A DNA stretch of 64,000 nucleotides from Candidatus Ruminococcus avistercoris (GTDB taxonomy: Bacteria; Bacillota; Clostridia; Lachnospirales; Lachnospiraceae): contig DWVJ01000016.1 of NCBI GenBank assembly GCA_019120315.1, positions 1 to 64,000 of the forward strand, in the 5' to 3' direction. The notes beneath the pieces are model-generated. The model was not told the origin of the DNA, did no database searches, and saw only the letters and a program-made list of their open reading frames with translations. Position numbers and translations under genes: made by a program. Positions 44,536 through 52,899 of the stretch are shown here, in pieces (the first letter of the stretch is position 1; every line of letters begins with the position of its first letter).

Positions 44536-44572
44536 TGGGACTGGGCGCGGAAGCGTTCAGTCCCAGCTTTTT
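44536..44572 (+). terminator. Terminator after yajC
   Basis: TGGGACTG (44536-44543) pairs with CAGTCCCA (44558-44565), with an inner CGC-GGAA-GCG hairpin, followed by five Ts at 44568-44572. Confidence 0.88.
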
Positions 44573-44573
44573 G

Positions 44574-44602
44574 TTGAAATGTCGGGTAAAATGGATTATT
44601 AT
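44574..44602 (+). promoter_or_regulatory. Sigma-A promoter of leuB-ilvD-ilvB
   Basis: TTGAAA (44574-44579) and TATTAT (44597-44602), 17-base spacer. The leader to the ATG at 44637 is about 30 bases, too short for a T-box or leader-peptide attenuator. Confidence 0.72.
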
Positions 44603-44636
44603 ATTGATATTAAGGCTGTTTTGGGAGGAATATATC

Positions 44637-45722
44637 ATGAATTATAAGATTGCACTGATACCGGGAGACGGAATCGGACCGGAGATCGTCCGGGAAGCGA
44701 AAAAGGTTCTGGATAAAGTCTGTGAGAAATACAACCATGAATTTGCATATACGACGCTGCTGCTGGGAGGGGCTTCCATCGACGCCCATGGCGTTCCTCT
44801 GACGGAGGAGACCATCGAACAGGCAAAGGCATCGGATGCGGTGCTGATGGGATCCATCGGCGGAGACGCCGCCACATCGCCCTGGTACCGCCTGGAGCCT
44901 TCCAAACGTCCGGAGGCAGGACTTCTGGGAATCCGCAAGGCGCTGAATCTGTTTGCCAACCTGCGGCCGGCATACCTGTATGAGGAACTGAAAGACGCCT
45001 GCCCGCTGCGGGACGAGATCATCGGCGACGGGTTTGATATGATGATCATGCGGGAACTGACGGGGGGCCTGTATTTCGGTGAACGTAAAACCATAGAGGA
45101 AAATGGCGTAAGAAAAGCGATTGACACCTTGACTTACGATGAAAATGAGATCCGCAGAATTGCGAAACGGGCCTTCGACATCGCCATGAAGAGAAGAAAG
45201 AAAGTGACCAGCGTGGATAAAGCCAATGTGCTGGATTCCTCCCGTCTGTGGAGAAGCGTAGTGGAGGAAGTGGCCAAAGATTATCCAAAAGTGGAACTGT
45301 CCCATATGCTGGTAGATAACTGCGCCATGCAGCTGGTGAAAAATCCGGGTCAGTTTGACGTGATTCTGACAGAGAATATGTTTGGCGACATTCTCTCCGA
45401 TGAGGCCAGTATGGTGACGGGATCCATCGGTATGCTTTCCTCCGCCAGCCTCAACGAAACGAAGTTCGGACTTTATGAGCCAAGCCATGGATCGGCGCCG
45501 GATATCGCAGGAAAAAACCTGGCCAACCCCATTGCCACGATCCTTTCCGCTGCCATGATGCTGCGCTATTCCCTGGATCTGGATCAGGAAGCGGACGCAG
45601 TGGAACTGGCGGTCAAAGAGGTGCTGGCACAGGGATACCGTACGGTGGATATCATGTCCGAAGGCTGTACGCAGCTGGGAACAGAAGAAATGGGAGACAA
45701 GATAGCAGAAGCAATCAAATAA
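44637..45722 (+). CDS. leuB: 3-isopropylmalate dehydrogenase
   Basis: A 361-residue NAD-dependent enzyme of leucine synthesis that oxidatively decarboxylates 3-isopropylmalate. Landmarks: N-terminus [16 protein letters not shown], substrate segment [33 protein letters not shown], metal-binding [18 protein letters not shown], and the NAD loop [17 protein letters not shown] 44637 follows TTGGGAGGAATATATC. It heads an operon with ilvD and ilvB. leuA, leuC and leuD are not in the window. Confidence 0.95.
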   Translation: MNYKIALIPGDGIGPEIVREAKKVLDKVCEKYNHEFAYTTLLLGGASIDAHGVPLTEETIEQAKASDAVLMGSIGGDAATSPWYRLEPSKRPEAGLLGIRKALNLFANLRPAYLYEELKDACPLRDEIIGDGFDMMIMRELTGGLYFGERKTIEENGVRKAIDTLTYDENEIRRIAKRAFDIAMKRRKKVTSVDKANVLDSSRLWRSVVEEVAKDYPKVELSHMLVDNCAMQLVKNPGQFDVILTENMFGDILSDEASMVTGSIGMLSSASLNETKFGLYEPSHGSAPDIAGKNLANPIATILSAAMMLRYSLDLDQEADAVELAVKEVLAQGYRTVDIMSEGCTQLGTEEMGDKIAEAIK

Positions 45723-45743
45723 GAAAGAATCGAGGTAATATAA

Positions 45744-47423
45744 ATGAAAAGTGATGCAGTAAAAAAAGGAATGCAGCAGGCGCCTCACCGCTCGCTGTTT
45801 AACGCGCTTGGGTTTACGAAAGAAGAAATGGACAAACCGTTGATCGGTATCGTAAGTTCATATAATGAAATCGTACCGGGTCATATGAACCTGGATAAAA
45901 TCGTGGAAGCGGTAAAGATGGGAGTGGCTCTGGCGGGCGGCGTGCCCCGGGTATTTCCGGCTATCGCAGTCTGTGACGGTATCGCCATGGGACATATCGG
46001 CATGAAATATTCTCTGGTAACCAGAGATCTGATCGCCGATTCTACCGAGGCCATGGCGATGGCCCATCAGTTTGACGCGCTGGTGATGGTGCCAAACTGT
46101 GATAAGAACGTGCCCGGACTTTTAATGGCGGCAGCAAGGATCAACGTGCCGACGATCTTTGTCAGCGGCGGTCCCATGATGGCAGGCCATGTACATGGGC
46201 AGAAGAGAAGTCTTTCCAGCATGTTTGAGGCGGTGGGCGCTTATGCGGCGGGAAAGATGACGGAAGAAGACGTACAGGAATTTGAAAACAAGGCATGTCC
46301 CACCTGCGGATCCTGCTCCGGTATGTATACGGCCAACAGCATGAACTGTCTGACCGAGGTGCTGGGTATGGGACTTCCGGGCAATGGAACGATCCCGGCG
46401 GTGTATTCTGAGAGAATCCGTCTGGCAAAACACGCCGGCATGCAGGTGATGGAACTTTTAAAGAAAAACATCCGTCCCCGGGATATCATGACGAAAGAGG
46501 CGCTGATCAACGCGCTGACCGTGGATATGGCTCTTGGCTGCTCCACCAACAGTATGCTTCACCTTCCGGCCATCGCCCATGAGATCGGCATGGACTTTAA
46601 GATTCCCTATGCCAATGAAATCAGCGCCAGGACACCGAACCTGTGCCATCTGGCTCCGGCCGGTCCCACCTATATGGAAGATCTCAATGAAGCCGGCGGC
46701 GTCTACGCAGTGATGAATGAACTGAACAAGAAAGGTCTTTTGAATACCGACTGTATGACGGTTACCGGAAAGACCGTGGGTGAAAACATTGCCGGCTGTG
46801 TGAACAAGAATCCGGAAGTGATCCGTCCCATTGACAATCCCTACAGCGAGACCGGCGGTCTGGCTGTGCTTCAGGGCAATCTGGCTCCCGACGGCAGCGT
46901 GGTGAAACGTTCCGCCGTGGTGGATGAGATGCTGGTGCATGAAGGACCGGCCAGAGTCTTTGACTGTGAGGAAGACGCCAGCGAAGCCATCCTTTCCGGG
47001 AAAATAAAAGAAGGAGATGTGGTAGTGATCCGCTATGAAGGCCCCAAGGGAGGACCGGGTATGCGTGAAATGCTCAATCCTACCTCGCAGATCGCAGGAA
47101 TGGGCCTTGGTTCTTCCGTGGCTTTGATCACGGACGGCCGTTTTTCCGGCGCATCCAGAGGAGCGTCCATCGGTCATGTTTCTCCGGAAGCAGCCGTAGG
47201 CGGCCCCATCGCCCTGATTAAAGAAGGAGATCTGATCCAGATCGATATTCCGAACCACAAACTGAATGTGGCGGTCAGTGAAGAAGAAATGGCAGAAAGA
47301 AGAAAGAACTGGAAGCCCAGACAGCCCAAAGTAACCACCGGCTACCTGGCGCGGTATGCGTCCATGGTGACCTCCGGTGACCGCGGCGCCGTACTGGAGA
47401 TTTCGGGAAGTCAGGAGGTATAA
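45744..47423 (+). CDS. ilvD: Dihydroxy-acid dehydratase
   Basis: A 559-residue Fe-S dehydratase for isoleucine and valine synthesis. Cluster ligands and signatures: [39 protein letters not shown] and a third cysteine in [19 protein letters not shown]-terminal [17 protein letters not shown] and [20 protein letters not shown]. It starts 21 bases after leuB and ends 3 bases before ilvB. Normal length. Confidence 0.97.
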   Translation: MKSDAVKKGMQQAPHRSLFNALGFTKEEMDKPLIGIVSSYNEIVPGHMNLDKIVEAVKMGVALAGGVPRVFPAIAVCDGIAMGHIGMKYSLVTRDLIADSTEAMAMAHQFDALVMVPNCDKNVPGLLMAAARINVPTIFVSGGPMMAGHVHGQKRSLSSMFEAVGAYAAGKMTEEDVQEFENKACPTCGSCSGMYTANSMNCLTEVLGMGLPGNGTIPAVYSERIRLAKHAGMQVMELLKKNIRPRDIMTKEALINALTVDMALGCSTNSMLHLPAIAHEIGMDFKIPYANEISARTPNLCHLAPAGPTYMEDLNEAGGVYAVMNELNKKGLLNTDCMTVTGKTVGENIAGCVNKNPEVIRPIDNPYSETGGLAVLQGNLAPDGSVVKRSAVVDEMLVHEGPARVFDCEEDASEAILSGKIKEGDVVVIRYEGPKGGPGMREMLNPTSQIAGMGLGSSVALITDGRFSGASRGASIGHVSPEAAVGGPIALIKEGDLIQIDIPNHKLNVAVSEEEMAERRKNWKPRQPKVTTGYLARYASMVTSGDRGAVLEISGSQEV

Positions 47424-47426
47424 CCG

Positions 47427-49115
47427 ATGCAGTTAACAGGTTCCGAAATCATCATCAAATGTTTGGAAGAGCAGGGCGTGGATACGGTCTTTGGATATCC
47501 GGGCGGCTCTATTCTGAACATTTATGATGAATTATATAAACATCAAAGTGAAATCCGTCATATCCTGACTTCCCATGAACAGGGAGCGGCCCATGCGGCG
47601 GACGGATACGCAAGAGCGACGGGGAAGGTGGGAGTATGTATGGCCACCTCCGGTCCCGGAGCGACTAACCTGGTCACAGGAATTGCCACCGCCTATATGG
47701 ATTCCATTCCCGTGGTGGCCATTACCGCGAATGTGGGAGTGCCGCTGCTGGGAAAAGACAGCTTTCAGGAAGTGGATATTGCCGGCGTGACCATGCCTGT
47801 CACAAAGCACAGCATGATCGTAAAAGATGTGACGAAGCTGGCCGACACGATCCGCAGGGCCTTTACCATCGCGAAAAGCGGCCGGCCCGGCCCGGTGCTG
47901 GTGGACGTAACGAAAGATGTCACGGCGCTGAAAGCGGAATATACTTATAAAGAGCCGGAGGAGATCCGGCCTTCCACAGAAAAGATCACGCATCTGGATA
48001 TTGAAAACGCGGTTCAGATGATCGCAAAAGCAAAACGTCCCTTCATTTTTGTGGGTGGAGGAGCCATTCTCTCCAACGCGGCAGAAGAGGTCAGAACCTT
48101 TGTCCATAAGGTGAACGCGCCGGTGGCGGTATCCTTGATGGGAAAGGGATCTTTTCCGGAAACGGATGAACTCTATACCGGAATGATCGGAATGCACGGT
48201 ACGAAAACCTCCAATCTGGGGGTCATGCAGTGTGATCTTCTGATCACGCTGGGCGCAAGATTCAGCGACCGGGTGACGGGTGATGCGGAAAGTTTCGCCA
48301 AAAACGCCAAGATTTTGCAGATCGACGTGGATGCGGCTGAGATTAACAAAAATGTTGTGGTGGATGCCAGCATCGTGGGAGATTTAAAAGAAGTTCTGAA
48401 ACTCCTCAATGAGCAGATCCCCCAGCAGGGGCATGAAGAGTGGCTGCAGACCATCCGTGAGCTGAAGGAAAAGTATCCCATGCAGTATGATGAAAGCGGT
48501 CTGAGCGGTCCTTATATCATGGAGGAGCTGTACCGGATCACCGACGGGAAAGCCATCATCACCACAGAGGTGGGACAGCACCAGATGTGGGCGGCGCAGT
48601 ACTATAAATATACAAAGCCCAGAACCTTCATCACCTCCGGCGGTCTGGGAACCATGGGATATGGTTTGGGCGCGGCCATCGGCGCAAAGATGGGACGCCC
48701 GGATCAGACCGTAATCAACGTGGCGGGAGACGGATGTTTTCGAATGAATATGAATGAAATTGCCACGGCGGTGCGCAATCAGCTTCCGCTGGTTCAGCTG
48801 GTGGTCAACAACCATGTGCTCGGCATGGTCCGTCAGTGGCAGACGCTGTTCTACGGAAAGCGGTATTCCAACACCATCCTGCAGGATAAAACCGATTATG
48901 TGAAAGTGGCGGAATCCATGGGCGCTGTGGGCATCCGTGTGGCCAGCAAAGAGGAGTTTGCACCGGCGGTGGAAAAGGCGCTTAAGCTGAATACCACTGT
49001 GCTGATCGATTGTCAGATCGACTGTGACGATAAAGTTTTTCCCATGGTTCCGGCGGGAGCATCTTTGAGCGCCAGCTTTGACGCCCGGGATTTGCAGGAG
49101 AAGGAACAGCAATAG
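47427..49115 (+). CDS. ilvB: Acetolactate synthase, large (catalytic) subunit
   Basis: A 562-residue thiamine-diphosphate and FAD enzyme that forms 2-acetolactate or 2-aceto-2-hydroxybutyrate. The catalytic Glu is in HILTSHEQGAAHAADGYAR, the FAD region MGKGSFPETD and GMHGTKTSN, and the thiamine-diphosphate motif VAGDGCFRMNMNEIATAVRN followed by QLPLVQLVVNN. It lies 3 bases after ilvD. No small regulatory subunit (ilvN/ilvH) follows; the next gene is serC with its own promoter. The subunit must be elsewhere or the enzyme works alone. Confidence 0.95.
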   Translation: MQLTGSEIIIKCLEEQGVDTVFGYPGGSILNIYDELYKHQSEIRHILTSHEQGAAHAADGYARATGKVGVCMATSGPGATNLVTGIATAYMDSIPVVAITANVGVPLLGKDSFQEVDIAGVTMPVTKHSMIVKDVTKLADTIRRAFTIAKSGRPGPVLVDVTKDVTALKAEYTYKEPEEIRPSTEKITHLDIENAVQMIAKAKRPFIFVGGGAILSNAAEEVRTFVHKVNAPVAVSLMGKGSFPETDELYTGMIGMHGTKTSNLGVMQCDLLITLGARFSDRVTGDAESFAKNAKILQIDVDAAEINKNVVVDASIVGDLKEVLKLLNEQIPQQGHEEWLQTIRELKEKYPMQYDESGLSGPYIMEELYRITDGKAIITTEVGQHQMWAAQYYKYTKPRTFITSGGLGTMGYGLGAAIGAKMGRPDQTVINVAGDGCFRMNMNEIATAVRNQLPLVQLVVNNHVLGMVRQWQTLFYGKRYSNTILQDKTDYVKVAESMGAVGIRVASKEEFAPAVEKALKLNTTVLIDCQIDCDDKVFPMVPAGASLSASFDARDLQEKEQQ

Positions 49116-49118
49116 ATA

Positions 49119-49147
49119 TTGACATTAAAATAACAAAGAGTTATGAT
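49119..49147 (+). promoter_or_regulatory. Sigma-A promoter of serC-serA
   Basis: TTGACA (49119-49124) and TATGAT (49142-49147), 17-base spacer; the GTG start at 49192 is about 38 bases after the expected transcription start. Confidence 0.82.
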
Positions 49148-49191
49148 AGGAAAGGTTTAACAAAGATCATACTTTGAGGAGGATATGAAAA

Positions 49192-50274
49192 GTGAGTAGA
49201 GTGTATAATTTTTCAGCAGGTCCGGCCGTGCTGCCGGAGGAGGTATTAAAGGAAGCTCAGGCAGAAATGCTGGATTACCGCGGGACGGGAATGTCCGTTA
49301 TGGAGATGAGTCATCGCTCGAAAGCTTTTGATGAGATCATCGACCAGGCCGAAGCGGATCTGCGCACACTGATGCAGATACCGGACAATTACAAAGTACT
49401 GTTCATGCAGGGCGGCGCATCTTTGCAGTTTGCCATGATCCCCATGAATCTGATGAAGCATGGAAAAGCGGATTACATCGTAACGGGACAGTGGGCAAAA
49501 AAAGCTTACCAGGAAGCCCAGAAGTACGGCACGGTGAACAAGATCGCCTCTTCTGAGGATAAGACCTTTTCCTATATTCCGGACTGCTCCGATCTGCCGA
49601 TCAGCGAGGATGCGGACTATGTCTATATCTGTGAAAATAATACCATTTACGGTACGAAATTTAAAACGTTGCCCAACACAAAAGGGAAAATCCTGGTTTC
49701 AGACGTTTCCTCCTGTTTCCTGTCCGAGCCGGTGGATGTGTCTAAATACGGCATCATTTACGGCGGTGTGCAGAAGAATATCGGACCGGCCGGTCTGGTG
49801 ATTTCTGTGATCCGGGAGGATCTGATCACGGAGGATGTGCTGCCCGGCACACCGACCATGATGCAGTTTAAGACGTATGCGGATAACCGTTCCATGTACA
49901 ATACGCCCAACTGCTATGGAATCTACATCTGCGGGAAAGTCTTCCAGTGGATCGTGAAAATGGGCGGCCTCGAAGCCATGAAGGAGCGCAATGAGAAAAA
50001 AGCGGCCATCCTGTATGATTTCCTGGATCAGAGCAGACTGTTTAAGGGGACTGTTGTGAAGGAAGACCGGTCTTTGATGAATGTACCTTTTGTGACGGGA
50101 GACAAAGATCTGGACGCAAAATTTGTGGCCCAGGCCAAGGCCGCCGGCCTGGAAAATCTGAAAGGCCATCGGACCGTTGGCGGTATGCGCGCCAGCATTT
50201 ATAATGCCATGCCTATCGAAGGCGTGGACAAACTGGTTGAATTTATGAAAAAATTTGAAGAGGAGAATCTGTGA
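49192..50274 (+). CDS. serC: Phosphoserine aminotransferase
   Basis: A 360-residue PLP enzyme that converts 3-phosphohydroxypyruvate and glutamate to phosphoserine. Family start VYNFSAGPAVLPEEVLKEAQ, FMQGGASLQFAMIPMNL, and the PLP lysine in YGGVQKNIGPAGLV. The GTG at 49192 is the start: AGGAGGA at 49178-49184 precedes it and the nearby ATG at 49185 runs into a stop. serA follows immediately. Confidence 0.96.
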   Translation: MSRVYNFSAGPAVLPEEVLKEAQAEMLDYRGTGMSVMEMSHRSKAFDEIIDQAEADLRTLMQIPDNYKVLFMQGGASLQFAMIPMNLMKHGKADYIVTGQWAKKAYQEAQKYGTVNKIASSEDKTFSYIPDCSDLPISEDADYVYICENNTIYGTKFKTLPNTKGKILVSDVSSCFLSEPVDVSKYGIIYGGVQKNIGPAGLVISVIREDLITEDVLPGTPTMMQFKTYADNRSMYNTPNCYGIYICGKVFQWIVKMGGLEAMKERNEKKAAILYDFLDQSRLFKGTVVKEDRSLMNVPFVTGDKDLDAKFVAQAKAAGLENLKGHRTVGGMRASIYNAMPIEGVDKLVEFMKKFEEENL

Positions 50275-50275
50275 C

Positions 50276-51439
50276 ATGTATAAATATCATTGCCTGAATC
50301 CGATTTCACCGGTGGGATTGGAAAAATTCAGCAGCGAGTACCAGGAGACGGATAATATCCAGGAAGCAGATGTGGTGCTGGTTCGCAGCGCGGATATGAA
50401 ATCCATGGATCTGCCGGAAAATCTGAAAGCCATCGGCCGGGCCGGAGCCGGCGTGAATAATATTCCGCTGGGCAAATGCTCCGATGAGGGAATCGTGGTG
50501 TTCAATACGCCTGGCGCCAACGCAAACGGCGTGAAGGAACTGGTAATCGCCGGAATGCTGCTGGCTTCCAGAGATATCGTGGGCGGTATCGAATGGGTGG
50601 AAAGCGAGCAGAATGTGGAAGATATCGGCAAACTGGCGGAGAAAAAGAAAAAACAGTTTGCCGGCCGGGAGATCAGCGGCAAGAAGCTGGGAATCATCGG
50701 TCTGGGCGCCATCGGCGTACTGGTTGCCAACGCGGCGACCCATCTGGGTATGGAGGTATACGGATACGACCCCTACATTTCCGTGGAGGCGGCCTGGAAT
50801 CTTTCCCGTACCATCAAACATATCAATGATTTGAGTATTATTTATAAAGAATGCGATTATATCACCATCCATGTGCCCCTCACCGATGAAACCAGGGGGA
50901 TGATCAATGCCGAGGCCATCAGCCAGATGAAAGAAGACGTGGTGCTTTTGAATTTTGCCAGAGATCTTCTGGTGGATGAAAAAGCTCTGGTGGAAGCATT
51001 GGAAAACGGAAGGGTGAGAAAGTATGTGACAGATTTTGCCAATCCGGTGGTGGCCGGCGCCAAAAATACGCTGGTAACACCCCATCTGGGAGCATCCACA
51101 GAAGAGGCGGAAGACAACTGTGCGAAGATGGCAGTCAAAGAACTGAGAAATTTCCTGGAAAACGGAAATATTAAAAATTCAGTAAACTATCCCAACTGCG
51201 ATATGGGTACCTGCGTGACAGCGGGAAGGATCGCCATCAACCACAGAAATACCGTCAATATGATCAGCAGCTTCAGCAAGGTGCTGGGCGACGCGGGAAT
51301 CAATATCTCCGATATGACCAATAAGAGTAAAGGGAACTACGCCTATACGCTTCTGGATGTACAGACGCGTCCCTATCAGGAAGTGATTGAAAAACTTGAA
51401 AAAATAGATGGCGTATTGCGTGTTCGTATTGTAAAATAA
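50276..51439 (+). CDS. serA: D-3-phosphoglycerate dehydrogenase
   Basis: A 387-residue NAD-dependent enzyme for the first step of serine synthesis. NAD-binding GIIGLGAIGVLVANAA, catalytic Arg in IGRAGAGVNNIP and LNFARDLLVDE, catalytic His in TPHLGASTEEAEDN. A C-terminal ACT-like domain (about 315-387: INHRNTVNMISSFSKVLGDA, ISDMTNKSKGNYAYTLLDV) could mediate feedback by serine. It starts one base after serC and ends at a strong terminator. The length is the short, type III-like form common in Clostridia. Confidence 0.94.
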   Translation: MYKYHCLNPISPVGLEKFSSEYQETDNIQEADVVLVRSADMKSMDLPENLKAIGRAGAGVNNIPLGKCSDEGIVVFNTPGANANGVKELVIAGMLLASRDIVGGIEWVESEQNVEDIGKLAEKKKKQFAGREISGKKLGIIGLGAIGVLVANAATHLGMEVYGYDPYISVEAAWNLSRTIKHINDLSIIYKECDYITIHVPLTDETRGMINAEAISQMKEDVVLLNFARDLLVDEKALVEALENGRVRKYVTDFANPVVAGAKNTLVTPHLGASTEEAEDNCAKMAVKELRNFLENGNIKNSVNYPNCDMGTCVTAGRIAINHRNTVNMISSFSKVLGDAGINISDMTNKSKGNYAYTLLDVQTRPYQEVIEKLEKIDGVLRVRIVK

Positions 51440-51481
51440 AAGGGAGGGAGAATTTTAGCGATAAAATTCTCCGCCCTTTTT
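51438..51481 (+). terminator. Terminator after serA
   Basis: GAGAATTTTA (51448-51457) pairs perfectly with TAAAATTCTC (51462-51471), extended by GGG/CCC pairs, and is followed by five Ts at 51477-51481. Confidence 0.88.
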
Positions 51482-51509
51482 CACTATCTGCGGATAGAAG
51501 GAGTTCAGG

Positions 51510-51629
51510 ATGAAGTGTATGAAAAAATATATGCGGCGTCTGAGGCTGCTCAGATCCGTGGTGCGAAACAAAAAGAGAATCATCCGGACTTTCAGGATGA
51601 TTCTGAAATTAAGGAGAGGAAACAAATGA
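51510..51629 (+). CDS. Small very basic ORF, 39 residues, function unknown
   Basis: ATG 51510 with AGAAGGAG seven bases upstream opens a 39-residue reading frame ending at TGA 51627-51629. It contains 10 Arg and 7 Lys and no acidic residue; basic residues alternate with Leu, Ile, Val and Met (RRLRLLRSVV, KRIIRTFRMILKLRR), so an amphipathic helix is expected. The stop is one base before the ATG of the DUF1015 gene, as in coupled translation. A 10-bp inverted repeat (51576-51604) is embedded in it. It could encode a nucleic acid or membrane-binding peptide, a leader peptide for the next gene, or be a chance frame; I do not recognise a family. Confidence 0.4.
   Translation: MKCMKKYMRRLRLLRSVVRNKKRIIRTFRMILKLRRGNK
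51576..51604 (+). repeat. 10-bp perfect inverted repeat before the DUF1015 gene
   Basis: AGAATCATCC (51576-51585) and GGATGATTCT (51595-51604) with a 9-base loop. No T-run follows, so it is not a plain terminator; it ends 7 bases before the AAGGAGAGG binding site of the next gene and could control its translation. Confidence 0.6.
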
Positions 51630-51630
51630 T

Positions 51631-52872
51631 ATGGCGACAGTGAGACCTTTTAGAGGAATTCGGCCGACGGCTGATCTGGCACCGCGCATTGCGGCGCTGC
51701 CTTACGATGTATATAACAGAAAGGAAGCCTGCGAGGAGGTGGCCAGGGAACCTTACTCTTTCCTGAAAATCGACAGGGCGGAAACACAGTTTCCGGACAG
51801 CGTAGACACCTATGATCCCCGTGTCTATGAAAGGGCCAGAAAAACACTGGAAAAGATGTATAAGGCGGGAAATTTCGTGCAGGACCGCTGGAAAAGCTAT
51901 TACCTGTATGAGCTGACCATGGACGGACGCAGCCAGACCGGTATCGTGGGGTGCGCTTCCATTGACGACTATGACAGCGGTGTGATCCGCAAACATGAAA
52001 ATACCCGTGAGGAGAAGGAACTGGACCGGATCCGCCATGTGGATGCCTGCGATGCACAGACAGGCCCTATTTTTCTTGCTTATCACCGGGACGAGACGCT
52101 GCGGGCGATCATAGAGGAGTGGAAGGACAAAAGTCCCAATTATGATTTCGTCAGCGATGACGGAATCCGTCACCGGGTATGGACCATCGACGATGCGGGT
52201 ACGGTGCAGAGAATCGCCTCCGCTTTTTCAAAAATCGAATGCCTGTATATTGCCGACGGGCATCACCGCTGCGCCTCCGCAGTGAAGGTGGGAAAGATGC
52301 GCCGGGAGCAAAATCCAGGCTATACAGGCGACGAGGAATTCAATTATTTCCTCTCGGTTTTGTTTCAGGCGGATGAGTTGAAAATCTATGATTACAACAG
52401 AGTGGTCAAAGACCTGAACGGCCTGTCCCAAGAGGAGTTCCTGAAAAAGGTGGAGGAGAAATTCCAGGTGGAAAAGACCGGATCTGATCAGGTTCATCCC
52501 GGAAAAAAAGGAGAGTTCGGTATGGTTTTGCGGGACGGATGGTATCGTCTGCAGATCCGGGAAGAATACCGCAGCGAGGATGCGGTGGACGGTCTGGATG
52601 TTTCTCTGCTGCAGGATCACTTGCTGGCGCCGGTGCTGGGAATCAAAAATCCAAAGACAGATACAAGAATTGATTTTGTGGGAGGGATCCGCGGTCTGTC
52701 GGAGCTGGAGCGCAGAGTGAGCAGCGACTGTGAGGCGGCGTTTGCCATGTATCCCACCTCTATAGATGAGTTGTTTGCGGTGGCTGACGAACATCGGCTG
52801 ATGCCGCCCAAATCGACCTGGTTTGAGCCCAAGCTAAGAAGCGGGCTGTTTATACATAAACTGTCAGAGTGA
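51631..52872 (+). CDS. DUF1015 family protein
   Basis: A 413-residue cytosolic protein of the DUF1015 family, recognised from the start TVRPFRGIRPTADLAPRIAA, the segment ALPYDVYNRKEACEE, HENTREEKELDR and the strictly conserved IADGHHRCASAVKVG (Asp209-Gly-His-His-Arg213). The last motif looks like the G-x-HR phosphate-binding element of the ParB/sulfiredoxin fold, which also occurs in free serine kinases. DUF1015 genes often follow serC-serA, as here. A role in serine or phosphoserine metabolism is an inference; no activity is assigned. Start ATG 51631; the binding site AGAGG is 11 bases upstream, which is long. Confidence 0.85.
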   Translation: MATVRPFRGIRPTADLAPRIAALPYDVYNRKEACEEVAREPYSFLKIDRAETQFPDSVDTYDPRVYERARKTLEKMYKAGNFVQDRWKSYYLYELTMDGRSQTGIVGCASIDDYDSGVIRKHENTREEKELDRIRHVDACDAQTGPIFLAYHRDETLRAIIEEWKDKSPNYDFVSDDGIRHRVWTIDDAGTVQRIASAFSKIECLYIADGHHRCASAVKVGKMRREQNPGYTGDEEFNYFLSVLFQADELKIYDYNRVVKDLNGLSQEEFLKKVEEKFQVEKTGSDQVHPGKKGEFGMVLRDGWYRLQIREEYRSEDAVDGLDVSLLQDHLLAPVLGIKNPKTDTRIDFVGGIRGLSELERRVSSDCEAAFAMYPTSIDELFAVADEHRLMPPKSTWFEPKLRSGLFIHKLSE

Positions 52873-52899
52873 CGCTGACGGAAAAACGGGAGGATCTTT

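Noticed and set aside
44610-45788. 392-codon minus-strand frame opposite leuB
   Set aside because: Fully antisense to leuB, which has all catalytic motifs; no start signals and no family features.
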